Origin: JAABSQ01 sp964573705
GTDB taxonomy: Bacteria > Desulfobacterota > Desulfobacteria > Desulfobacterales > Desulfococcaceae
Length of the DNA: 64,000 bases
Direction of reading: 5' to 3'
NCBI GenBank assembly: GCA_964573705.1
Contig: CAZNLT010000007.1
Location: 1 to 64,000 of the forward strand
Part shown: piece after piece, positions 27,735 through 37,045 of the stretch
Position numbering within the stretch: position 1 is the first letter of the stretch
Layout: the number at the start of each line of letters is the position of its first letter
Notes under the pieces: model-generated
Seen by the model: only the letters and a program-made list of their open reading frames with translations
Told to the model about the DNA's origin: nothing
The model's database searches: none
Made by a program: the position numbers and the translations under genes

Positions 27735-29171
27735 ATGAACGACTTGAAAAAAATAGACGATTACCGCTGGGAAATCCCCCAGACCGGCGATATGCGGGTG
27801 CCCGGCCGCATATACATAGATGAGCGCATGGTGGAAGTCCTCGCCCGGGAAGGCACCCTCAAGCAGGTGGCCAATGTGGCCACCCTGCCGGGGATCCTCA
27901 ATGCCTCTCTGGCCATGCCGGACATTCATCTGGGATATGGATTTTCCATCGGCGGGGTGGCCGCCTTCGATTGGGAGACCGGCATCGTCTCCCCCGGCGG
28001 GGTCGGATACGACATCAACTGCGGGGTTCGGCTGGCCGCCACCCGTCTCGAAGAAAAAGAGGTCCGTCCGCAACTGGAGGAGCTGGTCAATGCGCTGTAT
28101 CAAAACGTCCCCTCCGGCGTCGGCTCCACCGGGCCGGTAAAACTGACCCCCAAATCGGTCAAACAGGTGCTGGCCGAAGGAAGCCGATGGGCGGTCAAAG
28201 AAGGCTTCGGGTCCGAATCCGACCTCGACCATACCGAAGAAGGCGGCTGCCTGGCCGGAGCGGACCCCGATGCCGTCAGCGACCGGGCCCTGGAGCGGGG
28301 CAAAAAGCAGCTCGGCACCCTCGGTTCCGGAAACCATTTTCTGGAAGTCGGGATCGTGGAAGAAATTTTCGATGCGGATGTGGCCCGGACCTTCGGGCTG
28401 TTTGAAAACCAGGTGACGGTAATGGTCCATTCCGGATCACGCGGGCTCGGATACCAGATCTGCGATGATTTCCTGGCGCGCCTCAGCAAACATTCCAAAA
28501 ACCTTCCGTTCAGGGTCCCCGACCGGCAGCTCGCCTGCGCCATGATCCAATCGGATGAAGGACAGAAATACCTGAGCGCCATGGCCTGCGGCGCCAATTA
28601 CGCCTGGGCCAACCGGCAGATTCTGATGCATCGGGCCTACGAGGTCTTTCTGAAAGCGCTGAAAATGAGCCCCCGGGACCTGGGTCTTCAGCTGGTCTAT
28701 GATGTCTGCCATAACGTCGCCAAAAAAGAAGAACACACCATCGACGGCAAAAAACGGACCGTCTGCGTCCACCGAAAAGGGGCCACCCGGTCCTTTCCGG
28801 CCGGGCACCCGGCGGTCCCCGAGGCCTACCGCCGGGTCGGCCAGCCGGTCCTGGCGCCGGGCGATATGGGCACCGCCTCCTATGTCCTGGTAGGGACGGA
28901 TCAGGCCATGGCCGAGACCTTCGGCTCCACCTGCCACGGCGCCGGACGGGTGATGAGCCGAAAGGCCGCCAAAAAAGCGGCCAAGGGCCGGGCCATCTAC
29001 CGCGAGCTGGAAGACAAAGGCATTCGGGTCCGGTGGTCCGGCAAGGGCACCATGACCGAAGAGATGCCCGACGCCTACAAGGACATCTCCCAGGTGGTAG
29101 AGGTGGTCCACGGCGCAGGAATTTCACGAAAGGTGGCCAAACTCCGGCCCATGGCCGTGGTCAAGGGGTAG
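27735..29171 (+). CDS. rtcB: RNA-splicing ligase RtcB
   Basis: GTP- and Mn2+-dependent ligase joining 2',3'-cyclic-phosphate (or 3'-phosphate) and 5'-OH RNA ends. Start at ATG 27735 behind ACAGGAGA. The 478 residues hold all active-site segments: GGVGYDINCGVRL (metal Asp and Cys96), GSGNHFLEV, VMVHSGSRGLGYQ, VYDVCHNVAKKE and the guanylylated-His loop STCHGAGRVMSR. Together with archease it forms a two-gene RNA repair/ligation unit. No RtcR regulator or RtcA is in the window. Confidence 0.97.
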   Translation: MNDLKKIDDYRWEIPQTGDMRVPGRIYIDERMVEVLAREGTLKQVANVATLPGILNASLAMPDIHLGYGFSIGGVAAFDWETGIVSPGGVGYDINCGVRLAATRLEEKEVRPQLEELVNALYQNVPSGVGSTGPVKLTPKSVKQVLAEGSRWAVKEGFGSESDLDHTEEGGCLAGADPDAVSDRALERGKKQLGTLGSGNHFLEVGIVEEIFDADVARTFGLFENQVTVMVHSGSRGLGYQICDDFLARLSKHSKNLPFRVPDRQLACAMIQSDEGQKYLSAMACGANYAWANRQILMHRAYEVFLKALKMSPRDLGLQLVYDVCHNVAKKEEHTIDGKKRTVCVHRKGATRSFPAGHPAVPEAYRRVGQPVLAPGDMGTASYVLVGTDQAMAETFGSTCHGAGRVMSRKAAKKAAKGRAIYRELEDKGIRVRWSGKGTMTEEMPDAYKDISQVVEVVHGAGISRKVAKLRPMAVVKG

Positions 29172-29172
29172 C

Positions 29173-29997
29173 ATGGATTCACTTCAGGCGGCCGTGCTCG
29201 GGGCCGTTCAGGGACTGACCGAGTTTCTGCCCATCAGCAGTTCCGGGCACTTGGTTTTGTTTCAGAAGCTCTTCGGACTTCATGAGGCGCATCTCTTTTT
29301 CGATATCTGCCTTCACGTGGGGACCCTGATCGCAGTCGTCGCCTTTTTCCACCGGGAGATTCGGGCGTTGTTGGCATCCGGCGTGCGATTTCTTTCCCTC
29401 GGACTGAAGCGGCAGCTCACCTTCAGCGGCATTCATGAAGACGGCGACATGAAACTGGCCATGCTGATCATCGTAGGATCGATTCCCACCGCGGCGATCG
29501 GATTGTTTCTCAAAGGACATGCCGACCGGATCTTCGCCTCGGTCTTTCTGGTGGGATGGATGCTGCTGGCGACCGGGGTGCTGCTGTGGGCCACCCGCCG
29601 GCTGAAGGGGGAAGGCCGGGGAATCCCTGAATTCACCGTCTCCATGGCCCTGTTGATCGGATTTGTTCAGGGAATGGCGATCCTTCCGGGGATTTCCCGG
29701 TCCGGGTCGACCATCGCGGTGGCCCTGTTTCTGGGGCTCAACCGGTCCACCGCGGCCCGCTACTCGTTTCTGCTCTCCATTCCGGCGATCCTCGGGGCGC
29801 TGCTGCTGAGCCTGCGGGACCTGTCCGGAACGGCCGCCTTTACGCCTCCCGTTTTGATCGGCGCCGCCATCGCCTGTGTCGTGGGCTATCTGGCCCTGGC
29901 GCTTCTGGTTTACATCGTCAACCGGGGCCGGATGCACCTGTTTGCGCCCTATTGCTGGGTGCTGGGCATCACCGCCCTCTTTTTAGGATATGGGTAG
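29173..29997 (+). CDS. uppP: Undecaprenyl-diphosphatase
   Basis: Membrane enzyme recycling undecaprenyl diphosphate for peptidoglycan and other envelope polymers; also confers bacitracin tolerance. 274 residues, about eight helices, with the signatures GLTEFLPISSSGHLVLFQKLFG near the N-terminus and PGISRSGSTIAVALFLGLNR at about 175. Starts one base after the rtcB stop and overlaps the beginning of the frame preceding the next gene, so transcription is probably continuous. Confidence 0.95.
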   Translation: MDSLQAAVLGAVQGLTEFLPISSSGHLVLFQKLFGLHEAHLFFDICLHVGTLIAVVAFFHREIRALLASGVRFLSLGLKRQLTFSGIHEDGDMKLAMLIIVGSIPTAAIGLFLKGHADRIFASVFLVGWMLLATGVLLWATRRLKGEGRGIPEFTVSMALLIGFVQGMAILPGISRSGSTIAVALFLGLNRSTAARYSFLLSIPAILGALLLSLRDLSGTAAFTPPVLIGAAIACVVGYLALALLVYIVNRGRMHLFAPYCWVLGITALFLGYG

Positions 29998-30025
29998 ACT
30001 TGGATACGGACAGAAAGGACAGCGA

Positions 30026-31381
30026 ATGAATCCCGATATTTTCAGAGAATACGATATCAGAGCCATTGCCGGCGAGGACATCACCGAAGACGAGGTTCAC
30101 CTGCTCGGAAAGGGAATCGGCACCTACCTGAAAGCCCGCGGATGCACCCGACTGGCGGTGGGCCAGGACTGCCGCCTCACCTCCGACGCCTATGCGGCCC
30201 GACTGATCGACGGGCTCACCGGGGCCGGATGCGACGTCATCGACATCGGGGTCTGCCCCACGCCCCTGCTCTATTTCTCCATTCAGTTCCTGAAGCAGGA
30301 AGGGGGCGTGATGGTCACCGCCAGCCACAACCCCAAGGAATACAACGGCTTCAAAATCTGCATGGGACCGGATTCGGTGCATGGCAAAGACATTCAGGAA
30401 ATCCGGCAAATCATCGATGACCGGGCGTTCACGGAAGGAAACGGGACCCGGTCGGCCCGGAATGTCACGGACGATTACCAGGCTTACATTCGGCAGAACA
30501 TCGACCTGCCCAATCCGCTCCGGGTGGGGGTGGATGCCGGCAACGGCACCGGCGGCGTGGTGGCCGTCCCCCTGCTCAAGGCCTTGGGGTGCGAAGTCCA
30601 TGACCTCTACTGCGACATGGACGGGACCTTCCCCAACCATGAAGCCGATCCTACCGTCCTGGACAACCTTCAGGATCTGATCGCACTGGTAAAAGAAAAA
30701 GGCCTCGACGTGGGCATCGGCTACGACGGCGACAGCGACCGGATCGGGGTGGTGGACGAGCAGGGCCGAATCATCTACGGCGACAAACTGATGATCCTCT
30801 TTTCCCGGGAAATCCTCTCCCGAAAACCGGGCGCCACCTTCATCTCCGAGGTCAAGTGCTCCCAGGTGATGTACGACGACATCACCCGCAACGGGGGCCG
30901 GGCCATCATGTGGAAGACCGGCCACTCCCTGATCAAGAGCAAGATGCGGGATGAAAACGCGGCCCTGGCCGGCGAAATGAGCGGCCACATGTTCTTCGAA
31001 GATCGGTATCTCGGCTACGACGACGCCATCTATGCCTCCTGCCGTCTTCTGGAGATCCTCTCCAAGACCGGCAAACGGATTTCCGAATTACTGGCCGATG
31101 TGCCCGAAACCGTCACCACCCCCGAAATCCGGGTCGAGTGCCCCGACCGCAAAAAGTTCAAGGTGGTGGGAAAAGTGACCGACTACTTCCGAGAGCGGTA
31201 CCGGGTGATCGACATCGACGGGGTTCGGGTGCTCTTTGACGACGGATGGGGACTGGTCCGGGCCTCCAACACCCAGCCCGCCCTGGTGCTGCGGTTCGAG
31301 GCCATGACCGAAGAGAAACTGTCGGAATACCGGAATTTGGTGGAAAAGGTCGTGGATGATGTGCAGCAGCAGCTCGGATAG
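30026..31381 (+). CDS. Phosphomannomutase/phosphoglucomutase
   Basis: AlgC-type phosphohexomutase making hexose-1-phosphates for surface polysaccharides. I start at ATG 30026 (MNPDIFREYDIRAIAGEDIT) behind AGAAAGGACAG. 451 residues: catalytic phosphoserine loop VMVTASHNPKEYNGFKIC, metal loop GYDGDSDRIGVVDEQG, sugar-binding GEMSGHMFF, and C-terminal phosphate loop (RASNTQPALVLRFEA). Bifunctional specificity is known for this family but cannot be shown here. Confidence 0.93.
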   Translation: MNPDIFREYDIRAIAGEDITEDEVHLLGKGIGTYLKARGCTRLAVGQDCRLTSDAYAARLIDGLTGAGCDVIDIGVCPTPLLYFSIQFLKQEGGVMVTASHNPKEYNGFKICMGPDSVHGKDIQEIRQIIDDRAFTEGNGTRSARNVTDDYQAYIRQNIDLPNPLRVGVDAGNGTGGVVAVPLLKALGCEVHDLYCDMDGTFPNHEADPTVLDNLQDLIALVKEKGLDVGIGYDGDSDRIGVVDEQGRIIYGDKLMILFSREILSRKPGATFISEVKCSQVMYDDITRNGGRAIMWKTGHSLIKSKMRDENAALAGEMSGHMFFEDRYLGYDDAIYASCRLLEILSKTGKRISELLADVPETVTTPEIRVECPDRKKFKVVGKVTDYFRERYRVIDIDGVRVLFDDGWGLVRASNTQPALVLRFEAMTEEKLSEYRNLVEKVVDDVQQQLG

Positions 31382-31425
31382 CATCCTGAATGAGACCCTG
31401 ATTCCAGGGGGGTCCGGACGGCCGC

Positions 31426-31845
31426 ATGTATAAATTTTTAGAGAACTGGAAGCGCCCGGGCTCCGTCGCCAAGGCGGCTTTTTTCATCGGATTGATCCTG
31501 ATCATCGCCGTGCCGGCCTGGATGAGCGACACCCGGGCCCATCCGCTGGACTGGTACCGCACCCGCTGGTGCGAATCCGCCGGCGGTGAAATCGGCGCAA
31601 AAATGCCGGACGGCACCACATGCGACTGCCTCACCCCGACCCACGCCGTCGAATTCGCTTATGCCGATCATTGGCACGGAGTCATCGGCCAGGCCCTGTA
31701 CAACGGCCGTCAGACCGGCAAAACCCCGGGGGTGGTGCTGATCATCGAAAAAGAATCGGATGAAAAATATTTTCGTCGACTCCAGGATACGGTGGCCGAT
31801 TATTCGCTGCCCATAGGAGTCTGGGCGTATGAGAGTGAGGGATAG
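31426..31845 (+). CDS. Small protein with an N-terminal membrane anchor, unknown function
   Basis: 139 residues; a membrane helix or uncleaved signal at about 16-33 (AAFFIGLILIIAVPAWMS), then a soluble part with two Cys in a CDC group (GTTCDCLTPTHAVEFAYADHWHGVIGQALYNG) and a beta/alpha C-terminal half (PGVVLIIEKESDE). The TPTHAVEFAYADHW-G-IGQAL-Y pattern looks like a small nuclease-fold or YraN-like domain, but I cannot assign it. It follows the mutase by 44 bases. Confidence 0.7.
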   Translation: MYKFLENWKRPGSVAKAAFFIGLILIIAVPAWMSDTRAHPLDWYRTRWCESAGGEIGAKMPDGTTCDCLTPTHAVEFAYADHWHGVIGQALYNGRQTGKTPGVVLIIEKESDEKYFRRLQDTVADYSLPIGVWAYESEG

Positions 31846-31872
31846 CCGCCGTCTGACCATTTCGTACAACCT

Positions 31873-32475
31873 ATGGGGAAGAAGACGATGCAAAATGTAC
31901 CTGTATCGCAAAGCAAAAAATGCACCTATGCGGATTACAAGCGATGGTCGGGAGAAGAAATCTGGGAGATTCTTGACGGAACCGTTTACGACATGAGCGC
32001 AGCCCCCGGCATTAAGCATCAGGATATTGCAGGGAATTTCTACATCACTCTCAAATCCCATCCCGAAAACCGATGCTATACCGGCATCGCCCCCATGGAT
32101 GTCGTGCTGGATGCGCACCATGTGGTTCAGCCCGATGTGCTGGTGGTCTGCGACCGGTCCAAAATCACTCCGGAAAACATTCGGGGCGCGCCGGACCTGA
32201 TTGTGGAGGTCGTATCCCCCTCGACCGAGGTCAAGGATCGAAGGGAAAAACGGCGGATCTATGAACAATTCAGGGTCCGGGAATATGTCATCGCCTTTCC
32301 CGAACGGAGATATCTGGAACGGTATTACCTGGACGGCGACTACCGAGGGCCGGATATTTTCAAGGGCGATGAACGGCTCCGACTGGTCAGCCTGGGGATC
32401 GAGATCGACCTTCGCCAGATTTTCGGGGAGGAGAATCCGGACGAAGCCGATTCCGATTCATCCGCCGATCAATAG
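31873..32475 (+). CDS. Uma2 family (DUF820) PD-(D/E)XK nuclease-like protein
   Basis: 200 residues with the Uma2 layout: TYADYKRWSGEEIWEILDGTVYDM at the N-terminus, then HHVVQPDVLVVCD and APDLIVEVVSPSTEVKDRREKRRIYEQFRVREYVIA, supplying the acidic and E-x-V motif of the PD-(D/E)XK fold. These genes are abundant in cyanobacteria and deltaproteobacteria and often called putative restriction endonucleases, though no cellular role is proven. Its stop overlaps the convergent next gene by seven bases. An ATG five codons in (MQNVPVSQ) could also be the start. Confidence 0.85.
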   Translation: MGKKTMQNVPVSQSKKCTYADYKRWSGEEIWEILDGTVYDMSAAPGIKHQDIAGNFYITLKSHPENRCYTGIAPMDVVLDAHHVVQPDVLVVCDRSKITPENIRGAPDLIVEVVSPSTEVKDRREKRRIYEQFRVREYVIAFPERRYLERYYLDGDYRGPDIFKGDERLRLVSLGIEIDLRQIFGEENPDEADSDSSADQ

Positions 32476-33173
32476 CGGCGAATCTGCCGGACGGTTTCCC
32501 GGAACCAGATCGGCAGCGCAAGCGCGATCAGAATATTCCGCTGTTCAGGATTCAAAGCGGGTCCGCCGGGTGAAGCCGCCTCCTCCCCGAACAAAGAAAC
32601 CTGATCGATCCGGTTGATCAATTCCCCCGTAAGCGCCGCATCGAAGACTTCCCTATCGATGCCCAATCGGTTTTCCCGCACTACTGTCGAGACCGCCCCC
32701 TGAATATCCGTCCCCGGCACCCAATAGTTGTTTCCCAGACAGATCGTTTTGTAATCTTGCTTTTGCCAGTTGCCGCCTTCGCGGATGGCAATCCCTTCTG
32801 CCGGAATGTTTCGTTCCCGCAGCCGATCTATCTGTGCGCGGTCGTCCGCACAGAAATGCATCACCAGGGTCGGCGGCGCGGGGACATTCCGGGCCGGGCG
32901 GCGGTCCTGACTGAAGACCCGGCGCATGACCGTATACCGATGATCTGCGTGGATGGCGGTAATCTCGCTGTCGATTTCCACATTCTCGTTGTTCGCCCAT
33001 TGCCGAATCTCCCGAACTTGATACCGTTTCTTCAGGGTCTTCATGGAAAATTCGAGGAAAACGGCGACAGAGGGCGTCACATCCGGATCTGCATAGAGTC
33101 CTACGAAATACATAATCGCATCCGGTTGGTAAAAGGTCCTGTTCTGACTTCGAAAAAGGTATCCATCCAACAC
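32469..33173 (-). CDS. Hypothetical protein
   Basis: 234 residues, unrecognised. It begins at a GTG; an internal ATG (MYFVGLYADP, codon 21) is an alternative, and no ribosome site is clear at either. No signal peptide or membrane segment. The first half is beta-rich with charged loops (VFLEFSMKTLKKRYQVREI, EIDSEITAIHADHRYTVMRR), and the C-terminal part is helical (ALTGELINRIDQVSLFGEE). Codon use is like the neighbours, which supports a real gene. Its 3' end overlaps the Uma2 gene. Confidence 0.6.
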   Translation of the reverse strand: MLDGYLFRSQNRTFYQPDAIMYFVGLYADPDVTPSVAVFLEFSMKTLKKRYQVREIRQWANNENVEIDSEITAIHADHRYTVMRRVFSQDRRPARNVPAPPTLVMHFCADDRAQIDRLRERNIPAEGIAIREGGNWQKQDYKTICLGNNYWVPGTDIQGAVSTVVRENRLGIDREVFDAALTGELINRIDQVSLFGEEAASPGGPALNPEQRNILIALALPIWFRETVRQIRRY

Positions 33174-33328
33174 CCACGCAACATTATGGTAGAAAATACC
33201 TACTATTAATACCCATTTTAACTATCATTGCGCATACCGCCATGGATGACCAAATTACAGGCCAAGAGCGAACGACGACACAAAACGAGTCGTCACAATG
33301 AAAAAACAAACCCACAAGTAGGTGCATC

Positions 33329-33487
33329 ATGGCCGAGAATACAGAAAGAAAAGAAAAAGTCCAGAACTACATCGAATCCGATCAGGAAAGAGAAGAGGGG
33401 CATCAGGATACCCGTCAGAAGAATTTCGAATGTGACACCCCCGACGAGAACCTCGGGTGTGACCCCGGAATCGATGTTCCGGGATAA
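33329..33487 (+). CDS. Small acidic protein 1 (52 aa), tandem paralogue
   Basis: Short gene found by eye. The product starts MAENTERKEK and contains EREEGHQDTRQKNFEC, then PDENLGCDPGIDVPG; it is highly acidic, hydrophilic, lacks a signal peptide and has two cysteines nine residues apart. The same core recurs in the next gene with synonymous and conservative changes, which argues for selection on the protein. AAGTAGGTG lies upstream of the ATG as a weak ribosome site. I know no family for it. Confidence 0.72.
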   Translation: MAENTERKEKVQNYIESDQEREEGHQDTRQKNFECDTPDENLGCDPGIDVPG

Positions 33488-33566
33488 CCCTTCCATTTCG
33501 GATCTTAGTGAGAAGGCAGAGATTTTTAATCAACAAGCTTACCCGAGTAAGATGAGAGGTGATACC

Positions 33567-33707
33567 ATGGCTGAGAAAGTTCAAGATTACACCGAGACCG
33601 AGCAGGAAAGAGAAGAAGGACATCAGGATACCCGTCAGAAAAATTTCGAATGCGAGGACCCCGACGAACATCTCGGGTGCGACATAGGCATCGATGTTCA
33701 AGGATAA
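33567..33707 (+). CDS. Small acidic protein 2 (46 aa), tandem paralogue
   Basis: Second copy, in a different frame from the first and 79 bases downstream. It reads MAEKVQDYTETEQ, then EREEGHQDTRQKNFEC, then EDPDEHLGCDIGIDVQG. The core EREEGHQDTRQKNFEC and the LGCD-GIDV-G end are shared with copy 1. GAGAGGTG precedes the ATG at good distance. A longer in-frame reading (from 33228) would run through the other copy out of frame, so the short start is preferred. Function unknown; the acidic, Cys-containing, soluble nature would fit a metal-binding or regulatory peptide. Confidence 0.75.
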   Translation: MAEKVQDYTETEQEREEGHQDTRQKNFECEDPDEHLGCDIGIDVQG

Positions 33708-34366
33708 GCAAAACCGTTAAGATTCAGCCGAGGATGATCGATTCTGCCGATGGATCGCCTCTCTCGGGCAGGGCCCCTGCGGGCTCTGCCTACGGCTGAA
33801 CTGAATACGAACATTTGACCATACCGATTCAATGTGGATTGCTGTGCGGCAGAATAGTTGCGAATTAACGAATCGTTCATATAGACCAAACCATAAGTTT
33901 CATTCCCTCCGGGCAGAGTCTTCTTTAGGGGCTTAGAAAATGTTGATATCACATTCAAAAAGCTTCAATCTTTGCTCCGAAAGGGATCATTGAATTGGAA
34001 GCAATATGTCGGCAAATTCCATGCCCCTTAGAGGCTCTGCTTTTTATTGGCCGACCTGCCTTTTATTCCATGCACAAAGAGCGATGTGGACAGTCCCAGG
34101 TTATTAGGCCCTGCGCTTGAGCCGCTTATTCAATGCGCTCGGCAGTAAAATTCAACATTTAGGTATTCGAGGATAAGTTCGGCGGCATTTAAGACTTTTC
34201 GACCTTGCGCGGCTCGATGATTCAGACTGGTTGTTGGAAACAACCCTGAAGAAAAAACTTTGTAGACACGCGCTGAATCTCGCTCAATTGGACTGATTCG
34301 CGCTTGCCCTACGGTTATGAGCTATCATCTCTTTGCAACACTTAAACACCAGAGATTTAGAATTGC
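33708..34366. other. Intergenic region (659 bp) with a nested hairpin at its left end
   Basis: Apart from the structured element at 33723-33800 I see no supported gene. Reading frames on the minus strand are broken by stops and match nothing; the stretch could contain decayed sequence. Base composition is more AT-rich than the genes to the left of 33 kb, marking the start of the unusual block. Confidence 0.55.
33723..33800. repeat. Nested inverted-repeat element
   Basis: Outer arms TTCAGCCG (33723-33730) and CGGCTGAA (33793-33800) enclose a 10-bp hairpin GGCAGGGCCC / GGGCTCTGCC with loop CTGC (33767-33790). It starts 16 bases after the second small-protein gene. It may act as terminator, or be a REP-like or small structured RNA element. 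Confidence 0.6.
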
Positions 34367-36349
34367 TTAGTTTGGGGTCCAACCATCCGGCAACAGCCTT
34401 CTACCGTTGCGGTATTTGCCTATCATAGCTTTGGATTCCCGATGGTATTCATTATCTTTGCCAGTTAAAGCAACAATCTCCTCCCATTTGCGGATAGCGG
34501 CTGAAAGATCGATATCCATGATCTGCACTGCCTCTTCGAAGCGCTTTTGAATAGTTGCTTTTTGGCGTCGATTCTCCACGAGGGCGCGTATCTTTATAGC
34601 CCCCTGATGACCAGGTGATGCTCGTTCGGCCAGTTCGACCAGTTTCAGCGCTTCTTCGTCATTTTCCCCTTCAAAATGCATTTTGGCCCGGCGGCAGAAC
34701 TCCTCAGCCACATAGAGACCAATTCTCTCCGCGGATGCACTGGGAGCGGTCCCTACGAGAACCCTATCCAGCTTAAGAGAATATTCCCATTTTTTAAAAG
34801 CTTCATCAACATCCCCGGCAAGATAAAGTTCCCTCCCCTCTTCTGTCATCTGTTCAATGTTCCTGATCGCTTCCTGAGTCTGCTGCAGCTCCTTTTTCAT
34901 CTGAGCATCATGAGCATAGTTTTTTTCAAGTCCCTGCTGGAGGGCATTTAAAGCTGGCTGGAAATATCCCGAGGCATAGTATTCTACAGCGGAAGCCATA
35001 TGGGACTGCGCCTCGGTATCCGGAGCAACAACTTTTGCCGCCTGTTTTGGAGCTTCTACCGGTGGTGATTTTTCAAGGTTAGCACTGGCCAGTTCTAATT
35101 TTTCGAGAGCCTTGGCCGAATATACACTCTCCTTGGAGATTTTATCGAGGTTTTTGATCGCCTTGGCCCACTCTCCCTGCTCATACAAGGACAGACCCTT
35201 TTCGAATATGATCTGATGCTTCATCTCCGAACGGCAACGACCGAGTCCATCGACAGCAGCGGAAAGATGTGGCGCATCATGAAGGACTTTCTCATAGATT
35301 TCAGCGGCCTCTTGCCACAGGTGGGAGGTTTCGAACTGGCTGGCTGACGCCATGTCGATCTCTGTGGAACGGCGGTCACTGAGTTCCATCATCACAGAAT
35401 TTCCCAATTTAATTTCCTGAGTTTCAATAGGCTCGGATGCTGCGGCTAATATTCCTGCTGCCCTGAGATGGGATGCCCAGAAGGATTGACCAAACGTAAA
35501 TGATATTCCGAGGGCGATGAACAAAGCGAAGAGAAGAAGACGTTTCGGCCACCGGGGTGGACGAGGTTTTAAAAAATGCTTGTAGGTTTCCAGAGGAAAG
35601 GAGGACTCCCGGTTGATATAGACAAACTGCGTTTCACCGATTCTGATTCGATCTCCATGATGAATCTTTACCGGTTTTTTAATCCGCTTTCCATTAATCA
35701 TGCTCCCATTCCGGCTGTTGAAATCCTTGATCCAATAGCGGTTATTACCCAACGTCAAAACGGCATGGAAGCTGGAAATCGTCAGATCATTTATCAGTTT
35801 TATTTCACACTTTGGGGATCTTCCGATACAGACTTCAGACTGGTTCAGGAGATAAGGCCGTCCCAGATTCCCATTTTCGATCTGAATAAGACGATGGCAT
35901 CTGGGCGTTACCCTTTCTTCCCACATCTTTGGCGGCAAAAATTTTGTAGTGATGTGCTTATCCTTGGCCTCTTGGGGGTCTGCATTGATTGCCATTGAGC
36001 CGGATGTCCCTTCACTTGGAGCAGCGTCTTGAAAAAAGACGGTCTCTTCAGAATTTTTCCCTCTTTCGATGCAAATGCGTGTCTCTCCGAGCAAGAGCTC
36101 ATCTCCGGGCTTGATCTTGATTCTGCTGAGGCCGTCGATCCGTCTGCCGTTCAATATCGTACCCGCCCTGCTTCCCATGTCTTCGATAAAATTCATCCCA
36201 TCTGATTGAAAGATTCGGGCATGGTTCCGGGAAATCTTCGGATCATTGATGACGATGTCGTTTTCCAATTCCCGCCCCATCGAAATGTTCCCATCAGGAA
36301 TGTCCGCCAATCGAATGGGAGAGTCGGGCTGATAGATAACGAACTTCAT
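34367..36349 (-). CDS. FHA-FHA-transmembrane-TPR protein
   Basis: 660 residues starting at ATG 36349 behind AAGGAGGT. Two forkhead-associated domains face the cytoplasm: about 23-90 (SMGRELENDIVINDPKISRNHA) and 174-242 (CIGRSPKCEIKLINDLTISSFHA, FNSRNGSMINGKRI), both with the Arg, Ser and Asn-Gly residues that bind phosphothreonine. One membrane helix follows at about 270-287, then a helical TPR-like periplasmic part (about 350-600). Last gene of the fibre operon. The FHA domains probably dock on targets of the Ser/Thr kinase encoded at 42.2 kb. Confidence 0.85.
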   Translation of the reverse strand: MKFVIYQPDSPIRLADIPDGNISMGRELENDIVINDPKISRNHARIFQSDGMNFIEDMGSRAGTILNGRRIDGLSRIKIKPGDELLLGETRICIERGKNSEETVFFQDAAPSEGTSGSMAINADPQEAKDKHITTKFLPPKMWEERVTPRCHRLIQIENGNLGRPYLLNQSEVCIGRSPKCEIKLINDLTISSFHAVLTLGNNRYWIKDFNSRNGSMINGKRIKKPVKIHHGDRIRIGETQFVYINRESSFPLETYKHFLKPRPPRWPKRLLLFALFIALGISFTFGQSFWASHLRAAGILAAASEPIETQEIKLGNSVMMELSDRRSTEIDMASASQFETSHLWQEAAEIYEKVLHDAPHLSAAVDGLGRCRSEMKHQIIFEKGLSLYEQGEWAKAIKNLDKISKESVYSAKALEKLELASANLEKSPPVEAPKQAAKVVAPDTEAQSHMASAVEYYASGYFQPALNALQQGLEKNYAHDAQMKKELQQTQEAIRNIEQMTEEGRELYLAGDVDEAFKKWEYSLKLDRVLVGTAPSASAERIGLYVAEEFCRRAKMHFEGENDEEALKLVELAERASPGHQGAIKIRALVENRRQKATIQKRFEEAVQIMDIDLSAAIRKWEEIVALTGKDNEYHRESKAMIGKYRNGRRLLPDGWTPN

Positions 36350-36368
36350 TAGACACCTCCTTGGAAGG

Positions 36369-37034
36369 CTACCGTTCAGCTGTTTCGCAGGCAATGGAGC
36401 CGGCTGCGCTTACGCTGGCATTTATTGTCCGAGGGGATCTGTTGCAGAATACAGATGCGGCCCCGTCCACTGACGCATCGAGAGCTTCAATAGGGGCTAC
36501 TTTTGCACTGGAAGCGCCTTTCAGTGTTACATCTGCTCGATCGGTCGCCAAACTGGTGGCATCCAGTTCGCTGCTTCCCTCCAGGTTTACTCTCAATATC
36601 TGGGTTTTTCCGCTGATGTCCACCTGGGCAGCGCCTTCGCATTCAACATCCAGCACTTTGCTGTTAACATTGGATACGGTTGCATCCACTGCTCCGCCGA
36701 TCTGGATGGCTTGCAACTCCGGGGTGGAAATAGAAATTTTTAAAGGGGACCGGGTGCAAATCGGTTTTGTGGTATCGATATAAAGGATCTTCTCCCGGAC
36801 TTGGGTATCCACATAGGGAAATAGATTCTCGTCCCCCTGAATCCGCAAATAATTTGCCTCTCCGCAGCGGACATCCACTTCAAAGATACCATCCACATGA
36901 ATTTTCTGATAATTTTCCATGGACCGCATGGTTTCCCCAATACGGCCGTTTCCATTGATGCAGGTATTCGCATGGACCGTTGAAATCAGCATAAAACAGA
37001 AAACCATTGTTTTTATAATTATTCTGAGCATCAT
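36369..37034 (-). CDS. Secreted GIN-domain (DUF2807) protein
   Basis: 221 residues with a signal peptide (IIIKTMVFCFMLISTVHA). The GIN pattern begins EVDVRCGEANYLRIQGDENLFPYV and runs through DVECEGAAQVDISGK, RVNLEGSSELDATSL, DVTLKGASSAKV and DASVDGAASVFC, i.e. repeated short beta strands forming a right-handed helix-like head. This domain is known as a putative auto-transporter adhesin head. Four cysteines. It lies 11 bases after the preceding gene in the operon and may be a surface-bound component or anchor of the fibre. Confidence 0.85.
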   Translation of the reverse strand: MMLRIIIKTMVFCFMLISTVHANTCINGNGRIGETMRSMENYQKIHVDGIFEVDVRCGEANYLRIQGDENLFPYVDTQVREKILYIDTTKPICTRSPLKISISTPELQAIQIGGAVDATVSNVNSKVLDVECEGAAQVDISGKTQILRVNLEGSSELDATSLATDRADVTLKGASSAKVAPIEALDASVDGAASVFCNRSPRTINASVSAAGSIACETAER

Positions 37035-37045
37035 CGTTTTTCTCC

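Noticed and set aside
33228..33566. Longer reading of the second small gene starting at 33228
   Set aside because: It would run through the first small gene out of frame; the conserved core starts only at 33567 with a good ribosome site.
33698..33958. 86-codon leftward reading frame
   Set aside because: No ribosome site, overlaps the hairpin element and shows no family pattern.
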